Source: Crossaster papposus
Taxonomy: Eukaryota; Echinodermata; Asteroidea; Velatida; Solasteridae
Direction: 5' to 3'
NCBI GenBank assembly: GCA_037893245.1
Contig: JBAIAA010000664.1
Span: 89,598 to 153,597 of the forward strand
Length of the DNA: 64,000 bases
The stretch's first letter is position 1, and every line of letters starts with the position of its first letter. The position numbers and the translations under genes were made by a program. Positions 1 through 11,827 of this stretch are shown one piece after another. A model generated the notes under the pieces. That model ran no database searches and was not told the DNA's origin. It saw only the letters and a list, made by a program, of their open reading frames with translations.

Positions 1-438
1 GTCAGTAATACTTACCTGGCAAAAAATGCAGTAGTCCAGCCTTGACCCATTGCTGTGTCCCAAGTGACAATTTTTGCTGTAGAGTTTAGAACAACTTACA
101 CAGCAAACATGGGCCATGCACACTCAGCAAGCAGAGGGACCCAATGCTAAAAAGTACTACGAGTGCAATAAGGGGTGAAGTACCAAATACTAAAAATTAC
201 TACAGGCATTGCACACAAGTCAGTGAGAGTACTGCATACTACTTTTTACTACTAGTAGTAAAAAGTAGCATCAGGTAGGGTTAGGGTTAAGCAGGCTCAT
301 GGGCCTGGCTGTGCTAATGCCCGAGCCTTCACGTCCAAGCCAATAAGCCGGTTTTAAACATACTTGTTTAATACTGGCCAACCAAATTTGTATTGCCATT
401 CATAGACACTATTCGTTCAACAAGTCCACTGATTATTC
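1..438. other. intergenic, short palindromic repeats
   Basis: No coding exon is seen. The segment is rich in ACTAGTA/TACTTTTTAGTA-type words. It includes a perfect 30-bp palindrome (239-268) and two adjacent TAGGGT-like units near 275-290, which are too few to call telomeric. Confidence 0.4.
239..268. repeat. perfect 30-bp palindrome
   Basis: The sequence starting CTACTTTTTACTA is its own reverse complement over 30 bases with no spacer. A related 32-bp palindrome lies at 11692-11723. Confidence 0.8.
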
Positions 439-776
439 ATGGAATATTGCTGCAGAGGTAAGTATTTGTTATTGTTTGAAAGAAATACATTCATTACACT
501 GAAAAGTATTTTGGTATTATCACATTCTCTATGACATTGCTATATGCAGAAACCTTTCTTATTTTGTCTTGCTGATAGTGGCTCTGTTATCTAAAAAGAA
601 ATATAAATCGTCCATATTTTTAGACCCTATTTTGTTCATTCACAAATTATTCATTCCATATAAAACCAAATGTACATATTTTAACTTTGATTTAGGATGT
701 GTTTTATCAAGACTGCAGCAACAACCACAGGCCAGCCCGCCGACAAACCAAGAAAATGTTGAACAACCCATACCAA
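439..776 (+). CDS. NLR copy 1, predicted leader exons (439-457 and 696-776)
   Basis: This is a predicted 5' coding part of the first NACHT-LRR gene. Exon 1 (439-457) reads MEYCCR plus one base and ends at a strong donor (GAG|GTAAGT). Exon 2 (696-776) follows a TTTAG acceptor and ends CCAA|GTAAGT. All junctions are phase 1, so exon 2 joins in frame to the NACHT exon whose acceptor is at 2298-2299. The joined leader is Gln/Pro-rich and starts with three cysteines in the first eight residues (MEYCCRGC), which could be palmitoylated; that is inference. It occupies the place of the myristoylated leader in copy 2 but is not clearly homologous to it. Evidence is splice-site and phase agreement only, so another start exon is possible. 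Confidence 0.4.
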
Positions 777-2299
777 GTAAGTAAGCAGTTTGAATGTGCT
801 CTTGTATACAGTTTCCGAATCATTTCGACCCAGAAACATTGGCAAAAGTGTCAGTTGCAATACTTTAACTTTGAATTTTCCAAATTGCTCTGGAATCGGT
901 AATTGCTTCATTTTGACTTTCTCTTGTGACCTTCACTGTATTAGAACGGCTGTATTAGACTTGCCTTTAGTCTTTTGTCAATAAGTTTGAAAATGAAAAA
1001 AAGTTCTGCTCATGATGGTTGACTGGATTGACCTTGAATTTACAAATCAACACAATTAGAGCGCCCTACTCACATCCACCAAATGTCTGTTCTGTAGGAA
1101 CAAAATAAAGGCTGAGTAAAACATTAATTGTACACACTATTAATGTTTCTATTAAAAAACATTGGTCCAAGGATGGTGCTGTTTCCCATCAGACCAATCC
1201 ACATGTTAACTTGCTCTCGGCTATCAGAACGGGATTTGGAATGGTAATGATTGGAGGAAACAATAAACAGGTGCTTAACAATAGCAATGTTTAGCTCCAC
1301 TTTATTGAAATTTGAATGATCTATTCAGAATAGCTGACAAATTTGGGCACACTTATTCTATTTCTTGGAAATTTGACTTGGATGTAAATGTTTTACTCTG
1401 CCTATTCTTCGTTTCTACAAAATAGAAATTAGGTGGCTTATAAAGGTATTTTTTGTGAAAATAAACTACATAAAAATGGACACAAAAAACATGATTGTGA
1501 GATCTCGAGCGAAAGAGTGCTCAGTTTTCTTTGCTACACCGAAAGCAAATTGGAAATATGCTGGACACAGTAGGAGTGCGCTATTGATATTGGTTGTCTT
1601 GGAATTTGTTCCTCTGTACCCACGTCAAATAGTACTTCTACTTCTATTTCTACTTGGTACTCAGCAACGTTCATAAGTTTAGATATAATGCCGATAGTTA
1701 TAGTGATCCTATGTGCCACATCTGAAGAATGCTAAGTCATCCATTAATTATGCATTTATGCATAAATTAATGGAATAACGGGACTGTTTTGCAAAATAAA
1801 TGAATAATCATAGTTTGTATTTACTGTGAGCTGTTGGGCAAAGCCATTTAACGATTTCGTACATTGAGATTGATTTCAACTTATCTTCTGTCAAAATTGA
1901 AGTAACCAGATTATTGCTTATTAGGAGTGCAGTGCACAATTACCACAATGAGACTATTACTATTATCTTAGTCAATCTTGGAATAATGATGTGCAATCAT
2001 TTATATAGACCTGCAGTTGCCAGCTTCTTGTCTGAATGTATTTTTGTTGGTTTAAAACATGTGAAATTGTGAATGTACTTATAAAGGAAACACTTGACAA
2101 GTTTGCGTCCAAACAGCGCCATATATTGTCACCAAAACATTATTTACCAAATATATTTTGTGCAGTGGCCTTATAATATTGCACCAGAAATCCTAAAATC
2201 CTATTTTCTTTTACATAATAATTTCTTCTAGACTATTTACAACCCGTTTCAGAAACAATTCATTGAAACAAAACTTCTTTCTTGTTTTGGTTAAAATAG
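777..2299 (+). other. NLR copy 1 intron with deleted motif exon
   Basis: The intron aligns by eye with the second and third introns of NLR copy 2. It contains a short transposon copy (1094-1428). Just after it, where copy 2 has the PTIVG exon (59338-59451), copy 1 jumps from the transposon flank to sequence equivalent to about 59735, so roughly 450 bases including the exon are absent. The open frames here do not resemble anything and look fortuitous. Confidence 0.6.
1094..1428. mobile_element. MITE-like element, internally deleted copy
   Basis: The ends are inverted repeats: GTAGGAAC...GAGTAAA at the left and TTTACTC...TTTCTAC at the right. The same element, about 1.27 kb long, sits at the equivalent place in NLR copy 2 (58001-59266). 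The interior matches at both ends, for example the stretch around 'attggtccaaggatggt', but lacks the middle. Because both gene copies carry it, the insertion is older than the gene duplication. Confidence 0.65.
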
Positions 2300-3855
2300 A
2301 TATTCCTGCACTGACATCTCAGCTTAATAGTCAGAGACCAAACCAAGAACCAAGGTTGGCGGCTCCTAGCTACCAAGATGCCGTTAACAAGACCAGGGAT
2401 ATTTTGAAGGAAGTTTATCTAACAACAGGCAGTTACGTGCAGTTAACTAATGTTCCTGGTGACCTGAAGCACAAAGCTGGCATATACACTAAAGTACAGT
2501 TAGAAACACGGGAAGGGGTAGCAGTTGTCACTGACCTGAAAAGAGAAAGTGTAAGCTCAACAGAGTATGACAAAATATTAACATTAAAGACAAGAACCGG
2601 GGAACTTATCAAACGCCTCGTTTGGTGTGGTATGGGAGGGGTCGGTAAGTCAACAATTTTTGACAAGATTGTATACGATTGGGCCAAAGGGCGGGTCAGC
2701 GAAATCCTGAACGGATTTAAGCTCGTCTTTCTTTTAAAGATGTGTGCCCTGTCGCAGAAATCTAATCTCGTTGATTCCTCGTTCGATCAACTTCTAGGCA
2801 GAAAGTCAGGAGTAGACAAAGATGAACTTAATAAATTCATCCTGGCCAACCCAAATGAGGTCTTGATTCTTTTAGATGGTTTTGACGAAATGAAGACCAA
2901 AACACTCGATGCAGCCTCATTCGGTTCTGTCCTCAAAGCAATCAAAAGAACAGTGTACAGGGAATGTTTCATCTGTGTCTCAACCCGCCCCTCTCATCTT
3001 GAGACACTGACATCAAAACTTGTCCAAAATCCTTGCACACACGTAGAGGTTCTGGGGTTTACCGACGAGGATGTCACTAAATACGTTCAGAAATTCTATG
3101 ACAATGATCCTGATAGTGGCAATGCACTAATCCCAATCATTGGAACGTCCAACATGCTGCGTGATTGTGCTAAGAATCCAATGTTACTGTTGCTTATGAA
3201 TTTGTTGTGGAGGAAGAATAAACAACTCCCAGAAACAACTTCTTGTCTCTTCAATGAGGCAGTTAATTACATGTTCAAAAGAAAAGGAGATATCTGCGAC
3301 GAAGATGCTTCAAAAACAGTGATTATCATAGGAAAAACTGCGCTGCTCAGACTCATGAATGCCAACCAGAAATTCTCATTTCAAAAAAATGAGTTTGAAC
3401 TGAATGCACTGAACCTGGCACTAAAAGCAGGCATCCTAACCATGCAGAGAGTTTTTAAAAACCTCAATTCCCACAATAACATACAATTCATGCACAAGAC
3501 AATACAGGAATATTGTGCAGCGAAATACTTGCAAAGTTTAGAAGATGGCGAATTTCGGAGCATTTTGAGTAAATTGTGCTCAACGATTGATGATGTTATT
3601 TCAAACGATTTCCTGTTGCGTTTTTGTTGTGGTGACAATGAGAAGTGTATGACTGACATCGTAAACTTCCTTGATCGTAAGTTCAATAAGAATTATGGTA
3701 AGCCACCGTACCAGTCGGGTGTTATACAAGCGATTAGTCGCAACTGCTTATTGGAAAGCCAGGCAAGCAAAGTCCCACAGTGTCTCAACAGTGACTCGCT
3801 CATCCCATCAGATATTGATGTGCATTACGATAGAGATTTCCGCAGTCTCACATAA
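2300..3855 (+). CDS. NLR copy 1, NACHT exon ending at a premature stop
   Basis: This exon encodes the NTPase part of a NACHT-LRR receptor, a cytosolic innate immune sensor family that oligomerises on ATP binding. Walker A is GMGGVGKST, Walker B is LILLDGFDEM, a sensor-like CVSTRPSHL follows, and the family motif MHKTIQEYCAAKYL lies near the end. The acceptor at 2298-2299 is phase 1 and fits the leader exons, giving 551 codons. The frame closes with TAA at 3853-3855, where copy 2 has TAC (Tyr); the LRR region continues in the same frame beyond it. A 16-residue stretch after AAKYL is shorter than in copy 2. The gene is either a recent pseudogene, makes a NACHT-only protein, or carries a sequencing error or allele. 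Bases 2263-2299 are open but probably intronic. Confidence 0.75.
3853..3855 (+). other. nonsense codon in NLR copy 1
   Basis: TAA here corresponds to TAC in the intact copy at the FRSLTY position. No frameshift accompanies it, and the frame stays open for another 213 codons. Confidence 0.85.
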
Positions 3856-4497
3856 CTTCTGAAAATCATCTGTGGGTCCGACAACCTCACGGCGCAGCTG
3901 GCACGCGTTAAAACTATCGCGGTTCATTCGGTGTCTTCACTCGGCGATTTAGCCTTCGCTCTGGGTTACATGAAAAACCTCTGGGGACTGAAACTTATCA
4001 AATGTACTTCAGTGGAGGAAGATTTTGAGAAAATCGTGTCGTCAATGAAATGCAACCAAAACCTGATCAGTCTTAACTTAACAAAGTGCCATACATTGGG
4101 AGGTAGAGCTGTAGAATGGACCCCTCATATCCGACACTTGACAAGTCTGACAACACTTTGGATATGTTATTGCGAACTAACGGGGACAGACATTGAGCAC
4201 ATTGCCTTGGCTGCTCGCGACATGCCCAGACTGACTGACTTGGCCCTTGATGGCAACAAGAGATTGGGCGGATCGGCTGAGTTTTGGGCCAAGAAATTGC
4301 CGAAAATGAAGCACTTAAATAGGCTGTACCTGAACTATTGCGATTTGACACCAACAGACATTGAACACATTGCCTTGGCTGTACGTGACATGCCGAGACT
4401 GACTAATTTGCATTTAAGTTTCAACCAGCTACTGTATGGATTAGATGTGCAGTCCCGCTTCCCGTCGCTAAGGGTTAACTTGCTCACATTTACTTGA
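3856..4497 (+). pseudogene. NLR copy 1, LRR region downstream of the stop
   Basis: The frame continues from LLKIICGSDN to the natural end at 4497 with leucine-rich repeats of the NLR ribonuclease-inhibitor type (L..L.L..C.LT.TDIEHIA..ARDMPRLT.L.L..N). It matches the C-terminus of copy 2 closely but has one fewer LRR unit (about 57 residues). It cannot be translated from the upstream frame unless the stop is read through, edited or absent in other alleles. An internal ATG at 3931 would give a 188-residue LRR-only protein. Confidence 0.75.
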
Positions 4498-4990
4498 AAG
4501 GCCTTATAACAAAAGTGTTAAACATTTTTTATAGAGGCAGTGGCGTAAATCTGTAAATCTGGGGGAGGGCCAGGGGAGGGGGAGCACGGCTGCATGGTTT
4601 CACGATACCAAAATGTACATGTCATGTATGGTTCAATCCCATACCACGTACAATATTAGGGAACATGCTGCTGCGAAAACCATACGGAATCGGCACTTTC
4701 TCGCTATAATACATGTCAAGATTTTACACGCGTAATTTGTTGACAAATTAACTTTAAAACCATGTCAACAAATTCTGTACCCTAGAAGTTCGTTTCGGAT
4801 TCATATAAAAAAAATGTTCTTGTCAAAATCCACTTTTTATACATTCGCTGAAAATATTTGTTAACATTGTCTTTGAAAATAAACAGTAATTCAACCAAAT
4901 TTTAATACAAAAATTAAATCTTTCAAAATTCAGGTGGTGTTTAAAACGGAGTGCATATATACACGCAAAGTTTTCTTCAGATTTAAAACG
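4498..4990 (+). other. 3' flank shared by the two NLR copies
   Basis: This matches 62920-63450 after copy 2: 'gcagtggcgtaaatctg', 'ggttcaatcccatac' and 'agaagttcgtttcggattc' all recur in the same order. It marks the 3' reach of the segmental duplication. An AATAAA at 4878-4883 is a possible polyadenylation signal about 380 bases after the LRR stop. Confidence 0.65.
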
Positions 4991-7007
4991 GATGACGCAT
5001 AAAAACGTTACGAGCAAGGCCGGAAATATCTGTCAACAACGAGCAATGCCGAAAATGTTGTGGGTGTGCTTCCTGGTACCATCGGTCTGAACCCGCCTCG
5101 GATCGACTTTTGTTAAAAATAATCCCGCGCCTTGGCTCGGTGATGTTAAAATAACATAGCAGCATTAGATTTCACGCGAAATAGAATGGCGCAGTGGTTA
5201 AATTGGCAGCTGTTTATCCGAAATTGACCGGGAAAACCTATAATTACATTTTAATGTTGGAAAGGTACAAGATACCTCAAAACCAGCATATTCTTTTTTT
5301 ATTCTCACCACAAAAATCTGGGGTGATCGAATGACCCATCCCCGGTCTATAACAAAAGGGGGGGAGGGGTTTGAGTGGTTGTATGCCCATGAATAGGTAA
5401 AAACAAGTTTTCATAACTTCGAAAATAAAGTTCAGATAAAGATTGGACGGAGACTTAATATTGTTGATCGCGGCTACGTTTTCAAGTTCTTTACCAAACT
5501 ATCCCAGCCACAATAACCGTTAATTTTTTGGCAAAATCAGAATCTTCTGTCCAACAAAAACAATAATTGACACCATGAAATCGGGAACCTGTGCAAATTC
5601 CACAGAACAAAATCGATAAGGGAAACTCTGTCACTCCAGGATGCCTGCTTGCAGTTTAAAGCATAAACATCGTATCACATTCTCGATTCAGATCGTCAGT
5701 TGGGTCACACTGCGCGTAAGAAAATTAGCTCTTCACCCTCTTCGTACGAAACGGTGGTTTGTCATCAGAGTCGAACTTACACTCTTATAAGTCCCGACTC
5801 GGATTCTACACTGAAGCCGGGTCAGATTTGACCAAAAAATATTTGGCTCAACATTTTTTTCTCTAAAATGACATTTTCCTCAAATGTCAAAATGACAATT
5901 ATCTGTGTCAGTGTCAAATTACCGGAAAAGTGACCCTGAAAGTGTTATTTTGACCCGGACGAGTGTCGGGCCCAATCTGACCAACATTTGGGTCACTTCT
6001 GATCCTGGTCTTTGTGTTTTAATGATTTGCAGATTTTATATCTGCAAACAGATTAAATTGACCAACGAAATTACCGAAGACTTCAAATCTGTCCGTGTGT
6101 GCATAAAAACATCACTAGTGTGAATACCAAGTGGATGTATGACACTCGTTGATTTCTTATCCAACACTGAGGCTGTATGGGTGGTTTGGTCCATTTCCTT
6201 CACAAGTTGAAACTTGTTGGCTAGATAACAATTGTGTTTATGTATAACAGTGAGCATCCTTTGCGTAGGTTTGGGATTATTTTAATCATTGATGGCAAAT
6301 TCCTGTATATTTTTGTAAGTATCGGATTTTTTTATAAACTAGCTGGTTGGCCTGAACATTATAGTACTTGTGTAAAAACGTAAACGAAATCGAGTATTTT
6401 TGGGATTACTCCAACCACTAATGAGAGTACATGTAATAATACTGTCAAAATGTAAATAAAAGTATATATTTTTTAACAAACGTATTTGTTTTATAATGTG
6501 TATATTTTCGTGTAAACTATGGTGCTAAGATTGTTGTGAAGATCACTTTTAAATACTGTGAGCGAAGCAAAAACTGTTAAACGGGGGATGGGGTTCAATG
6601 AACATCTGTAGTCAGGATTATATCCGTTGAAAATAAAAACATCTTCTGACGTATTTTGATGTCCAAACTGCAGTCTGTGTCTTGCAGTAGCTAATATGAT
6701 GGGTTAGACTTTTTAATTACGGCCTTTTAGTTTAAAGGAAATCAATAATTTTGAAATATATAACTTGTATGAGCAGACTAAGTAATTTACATGTTTTTCA
6801 TTTACGGTAATCGTGACATTCTCGTCAAAAGGGTATATAAAGGAAAACATTTTTTTCCTTGTTTCGCAAGTTGCATTCTGATTCCAATGGCTTAAATACA
6901 CTGTTTGTATCTCGCAATTTGTTCTGGTGCATTTTGTGTCAATAGGGCAGCGCCCGTTCAAAAATGTGCCTGTTAGGAACGGCCATTTTGCTTGGCCTCG
7001 GGTACGG
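4991..7007. other. intergenic, nothing recognised
   Basis: AT-rich DNA without supportable exons. A stretch around 5810-6005 repeats 'TGACC/GGTCA' words and may be a decayed transposon. A minus-strand open frame (6713-7249) has no recognisable domain and crosses an inverted repeat and CpG-rich sequence, so it is not called. Confidence 0.35.
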
Positions 7008-9082
7008 TATAAACCTGAGACTAAAATACCTAAAGAGATAGGAAGCAACGATCGACTCCCATTGTCACGCCGTCGACCATATCCTACAGAGTCTGATGCG
7101 CCTGTGCATCTTTCGACGATAGCGGCGCTATTCGCGTCTTGACATCCAACATGGCGAACATAATCGAGAAATTTTAGCTCCGATATTTCGACGCATTTTT
7201 CATAACAAATAGTCAGCAAAGTTATAATTTTATTTGATGTAAGTTTCAATCTGATAATTCTTTACATAAATATGTGCTTTGGGTTATATTAAGTTACGTT
7301 TAAAAGAGAAAATAAACCGATACCGCGACGATGTTTCGTCGTTTTACTTCCGTGTGTCTATTTGCATACAAGGTATAGCTGTATTCGGAAGTCCATGTTT
7401 TCGGCGATTTTGCCCTTAAAAATGACCCATTTGTGCTTCAATTCACGCAATACTGGTGATATATAATTTGTTTGTAGAAGCTGTTTCATAAAATTTGAAC
7501 TTTGGACCGTGTCATGTACGTTTTTAAAACATTACCAGATTTTTAGGGAATCATCACAAAAAGTCCAAAAATCAGGACAAAATACGATCCTGTTCATTTA
7601 TGATCTATAGGCCTATTTCACATTTTAAGTAAAAACTATGACTAGTTTGCATCAATTAAAGTTGCAATGATCCTTATAATATCAGAAACTAACATGGTAG
7701 ATACATTTTAAATATGTTCCTGTGTGCACTCAATGCATTGAAAATAGAATATTATATTCCATATTCCTATAATTTAGGTCAACAGATTGTTTATTTTGGG
7801 GCAAAAATGGTTTCCAACATGTTTCCAATGTGTATAAAAAAGGGTCGTGATGTTAACAAAATACCTGGTTATCATACTATTGCCCAGGTCGTATTATGAC
7901 CTTATTTAAAATAGATTGAATGCATTTTATTGATGTCGGAGTAGCCTGTGCACTGAATGCAATTTATAATGAGCCATGTTTTTGATTATTATACAAATTT
8001 GGTGCTCAAAAAAGCGTTTTTGTGATTTTTTTTTTTTAATACAAGATTTGCCAGACACAAAAGCATGTACTAATATTAAAGTTGCCAAAGGGTCATGTAT
8101 GAAAACACATCTATCAATCTAAATTTTTGGCTAAAATGTATATTTTTAATGATTTTCACAAACACAAAATGGTCGCTGTGTAGCCGGCTGCTGACCTATA
8201 GGGCCTAGATGCCCATTGTCCACCTTTGATCACAAGATGACTTGCAAATGAAATTTGATTGCATTAAACAGCAATTTTCGTTGACTTATTTTACTAAATT
8301 TGTTGTACTCAATTTTCTTCATGTTGTGTTCAGTTTTATTCATTAGTTAGCAACTGTTAATTTTATTGTGATATTTTGCTCGTTAATCGCAAGTCCACAT
8401 TACAAAATTTGGCACCTTTTTGTAAAAAAACGCGTGATGATTCGGCTGTCTCTCAAGCCATATTTATATCTGGGGGAGTACAAAAGCAACACAATAACTA
8501 ACCTTTGTCTGGCCTATCATGTTTTTTTGAAACATGACCCCGAAACCCCGATGTCGATGTATATTGTTTGTTACACAATGGACATTGGTAGTTTTGGGGT
8601 GATTATTCTTTCGGTTTTGGTCATGATTTTTTTTGCCGTCATTTTCTGGTTCAACTTCAACTTCAAGAATCTCATCGTTTTCGCTGCTTAGCCACTCGTT
8701 TTCTGATCCCAGAATCTCCGCTTGTTCAGTGTCAGTCGAGTTGCCTTCTCCTAGAACATTATTTAAATCGATTTCTTCCCAATTTACAAAGACTTTTAGA
8801 TATGCCATGTCGCTTTTTAATACGAAGAGTTTTTTTAATCACGTTGTTTACAGTCAGCTGTCAAAATTCTGAATAGTCTGGTCAGTTGCCATAAAGTACT
8901 CTGAACATGCGCACAAACGCTCAACTCCTAATTTGGGCAGTTGAAACGGAAGTGACTTGCTCGCCGGTCGAGTGGATCGCGCAATTAGCATAACAATACC
9001 GCATAGGACGCTGTGCACGGACAGAGCCGTCTGAAGTGCTTGCTTCCTATCTCTTTAGGTATTTTAGTCTCAGTATAAACAA
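7008..9082. mobile_element. possible 2.1 kb element bounded by a 42-bp inverted repeat
   Basis: The sequence at about 7008-7049 (…ctaaaatacctaaagaga…) recurs inverted at about 9040-9082 (…tctctttaggtattttag…). The interior is AT-rich and holds one plausible minus-strand open frame (8464-8808). No target-site duplication or transposase was recognised. It may be a non-autonomous DNA transposon or two separate insertions of a short repeat. Confidence 0.4.
8464..8808 (-). CDS. hypothetical acidic protein, possible single exon
   Basis: This is an unrecognised frame of 114 codons starting MAYLKVFVNWEEIDLNN. Residues 17-60 are strongly acidic (many Glu/Asp), then the chain turns basic and Asn/His-rich. 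The acidic part has coding-like composition, while the tail reads like intron. It could be the first exon of a domesticated or dead transposase, since such proteins often have acidic N-termini, but no catalytic motif is visible. It lies inside the inverted-repeat pair at 7.0-9.1 kb. Confidence 0.2.
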   Translation of the reverse strand: MAYLKVFVNWEEIDLNNVLGEGNSTDTEQAEILGSENEWLSSENDEILEVEVEPENDGKKNHDQNRKNNHPKTTNVHCVTNNIHRHRGFGVMFQKNMIGQTKVSYCVAFVLPQI

Positions 9083-9108
9083 ACCTGCATGTACAGGCCC
9101 GTACGCAG

Positions 9109-9155
9109 GGGGGGGGGGGAGGGGGGGGGAGGGGGGGGGGGGGGGGGGGGGGGTG
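9109..9155. repeat. poly-G tract
   Basis: A nearly uninterrupted run of G, followed by a poly-C run at about 9361-9388. The length is likely unreliable in the assembly. Long G or C runs recur at 10325-10340, 13020-13034, 13217-13350, 16137-16161, 16223-16241, 47475-47545, 53390-53440 and 62992-63036. Confidence 0.8.
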
Positions 9156-9429
9156 GGTGCGACGGGTGCGTACACATCCTATTTTTTTGTCCCATCAGTA
9201 CAAATTCGCCCCCAAATTACCAAAAAGGTCCACATTTTCCGGGGTAAATAATGGTATTTTGATGTCGAAATAACGCTACCGGCACACACAAATTTCGGTT
9301 CAATTTTTGGTCTCATCAGTACAAATTCGCGCACCCCCCTTCCCATCTGTACAAATTCGCACCCCCCCCCCCCCCCCCCCCCCCCCCCGCATTTAAAAAT
9401 CCTGTGTACGGGCCTGATGTATGAGGTTT

Positions 9430-10020
9430 TACAAGGCTGGTTACAGGGGGGGGGCGGAGGGGGGGGCCCTTCGAGACTGTGATTGCGAAACGCTGATGTA
9501 CCGTCCATTCTCAAATAGGGGGGAACAATTTTCTTAAGCGAAAAATAAAGAGTTTTTAGCATCCAATCTTAACATCTTGTCTTTTGTAGTTGTAAAAGGT
9601 TGTTATTTACCTTAATTTTTATCATCCAATGACAAAAATTGTAATGAAAATGAAAAAAGCAGTCGAAAAAAATTAAGCGTTGACGTACCGTTGATGCGCG
9701 TGGAGATTGTGCACAAATACTCAAACGACGTTAACAAATACCTCCCCTAAAAAGGGCAATAATAATCCATAAATTGTGAAAAATCGTGCTTCGAACCCAC
9801 TCATTTTTTCTATGGATACGTTAAAAAAGGATGTAGCAGTGATATACTGAATTTTAAAAGATCTGCCTGTGAACCCCCTGCGTTTTATCGTGTTGTTTCG
9901 AACGAAAATGGCAGAAAATGACATCGCCCCCAAAAATATTCGTGTAGATCGTGCCTGTGTACCTGGCTATGCGGACGTTGCATGAATCACTGAATTCGGA
10001 GAGCGATACACGGAGCAAAT
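9430..10020 (+). repeat. interspersed repeat, copy 1
   Basis: The block starting 'cccttcgagactgtgattgcgaaacgct' and ending near 'gcggacgttgcatgaatcac' recurs in direct orientation at 10355-10890 with few changes. Its 3' part recurs inverted at 13088-13217. No protein was recognised. A G-run precedes each direct copy. Confidence 0.75.
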
Positions 10021-10354
10021 TTGTACGTGTTTCAATGGTGAGCTTCGCGGTAGCGATCTCTACGTATTTACTGTGTGAGATGTGTGGCTCATGAGCGTGG
10101 AAGAATGAATGAGATACATTTCAACGTTGGTGGCGCACTTTGTTGGGCCCCCCCTCCGCCCCCCCCTGGCTGGTTACATACAAACTGAATCCGTTTCGGC
10201 AATGTAGAAACGTACAGTTAACGCGAAGCGAAGTGTGCGTTGCCCGCATAATGGAAACGTACAAATGAGCATTTCTGTCCCGTGCACGGGTGGAATTTTG
10301 ACTTGTAAATAAATGGTCTTCCCAGGGGGGGGGGGGGGGGGAGTTGGGGTGCGG

Positions 10355-10890
10355 AGGGGCCGGGGGCCCTTCGAGGCTGTGATTGCGAAACGCTGTGGTA
10401 CCGTCCATTCTCAAAATAGGGGGGGAACAATTTTCTCACTCGAAAAGTTTTTGGCATCCAATCTTAACATCTTGTCTTTTGTAGTTGTACATGGTTGTTA
10501 TTTACCTTAATGTTTATCATCCAATGACAAAAATTGTATTGAAATGAAAAAAGCAGTCGAAAAAATTAAGCGTTGACGTACCGTTGATGCGCGTGGAGAT
10601 TGTGCACAAATACTCAAACGACGTTAACAAATACCTCCCCTAAAAAAGGCAATAATAATCGATAAATTGTGAAAAAAATTTCCATGGATACGTTAAAAAA
10701 GGATGTAGCAGTGATAGGCCTATACTGAATTTCTAAAAAAATCTGCCTGTGACCCCCTTGCGTTTTATCGTGTTGTTTTCGAACGAAAATGGCAGAACAT
10801 GACATCTCCACAAACAAATTCCGTGTAGATCGTGCCTGTGTACCTGGCTTTGCGGACGTTGTATGAATCACTTAATTCGGGGAGCGCGCA
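10355..10890 (+). repeat. interspersed repeat, copy 2
   Basis: A direct copy of 9430-10020. Shared landmarks include 'gcgttgacgtaccgttgatg' and 'gatcgtgcctgtgtacctgg'. Small deletions remove about 20-40 bases relative to copy 1. Confidence 0.75.
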
Positions 10891-10907
10891 CGGAGCAAAT
10901 CTATGAA

Positions 10908-11178
10908 AGGCCGTTCATGTCATTGAAGCGCCCTCCTAATTCGTCAAGAAGAGTGGTTGCGTGCAACTTAATAACCAATCATAATTCAAGAAAAGGAAGT
11001 TGCGTGCAACCCCAATAACCCCATTTACGACGTGCGCAGCTAGCATAGCATAGCATAGCATGGTATGAGGCGCCGTTCATGTCATTGAAGCGCCCTCCTT
11101 ATTAGTCAAGAAGAGTGGTTGCGCGCAACTCAATAACCAATCATAATTCAAGAAAAGGAAGTTGCGCGTAACTGAACA
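10908..11178 (+). repeat. two tandem copies of a ~105-bp unit
   Basis: The units at about 10908-11012 and 11069-11173 both read 'ccgttcatgtcattgaagcg', then 'caagaagagtggttgcg' and 'caatcataattcaagaaaag'. They are separated by a spacer with four 'tagca' repeats (11041-11060). Confidence 0.75.
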
Positions 11179-11691
11179 GTTGAATTATGGGGTCTATGGT
11201 GCATGATTAATTGTGACCAAAGATCGTAGAGCGCCGTAGGTACCAGACCAAGACAGTATAGCCGTTGCGCGCTATGGTCATGGACTGGACTATACAGTAT
11301 ACTGTGACTTTACTACTAGATAAACATATGATCCCCATAAACATGTCCGTCCGTGTACGTACCGTACGGACAGGATGTTCCAACGATTGTACCAAAAAAG
11401 CCTATAAATCCATCTTTCCTTCGATGATTTCACTGTTTGAGATTATTCAATGTTTAAGGTAATTAAGTAGTCAAAATGTTGTCCATGGTAATCACATGGC
11501 TTGGTCGCTACACAGTACATTGATGTAGTTGACTTGTATATTTTTTTTATAGAAAGGGGTTGCCCTCTATAATATATTGATGTCCTGTGATAAAATATTT
11601 GGCTGCTTTACAGCTCAATGGTAAACCCACTGAAGGGTTTTTGCAGGATTTAGGCCATGATCACTAGTACTAGTACGTATCAATATAAAGG

Positions 11692-11723
11692 ACTAAAAAG
11701 TACTAGTACTAGTACTTTTTAGT
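11692..11723. repeat. perfect 32-bp palindrome
   Basis: ACTAAAAAGTACTAGT is followed directly by its reverse complement. The TACTAGTA core also occurs at 11663-11676 and around 20266-20290. Confidence 0.8.
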
Positions 11724-11827
11724 AATAATAAATATTGGAGGATTTTGCAGGATTTAGGTTATCTTCAGATCCTCTAAATCCACGCGGTCATATTTCTACG
11801 CATTCTTATTTAATTGTTTTAATGTAG

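Noticed and set aside
275..290. Telomere-like TAGGGTTAGGGTTA
   Set aside because: Only two units; no array.
5186..5245. tRNA-like A box 'tggcgcagtggttaaattggcagc'
   Set aside because: No B box at the right distance and no cloverleaf.
6713..7249. 178-codon minus-strand frame
   Set aside because: No domain, and it crosses an inverted-repeat end and CpG-rich sequence. The length is compatible with chance.
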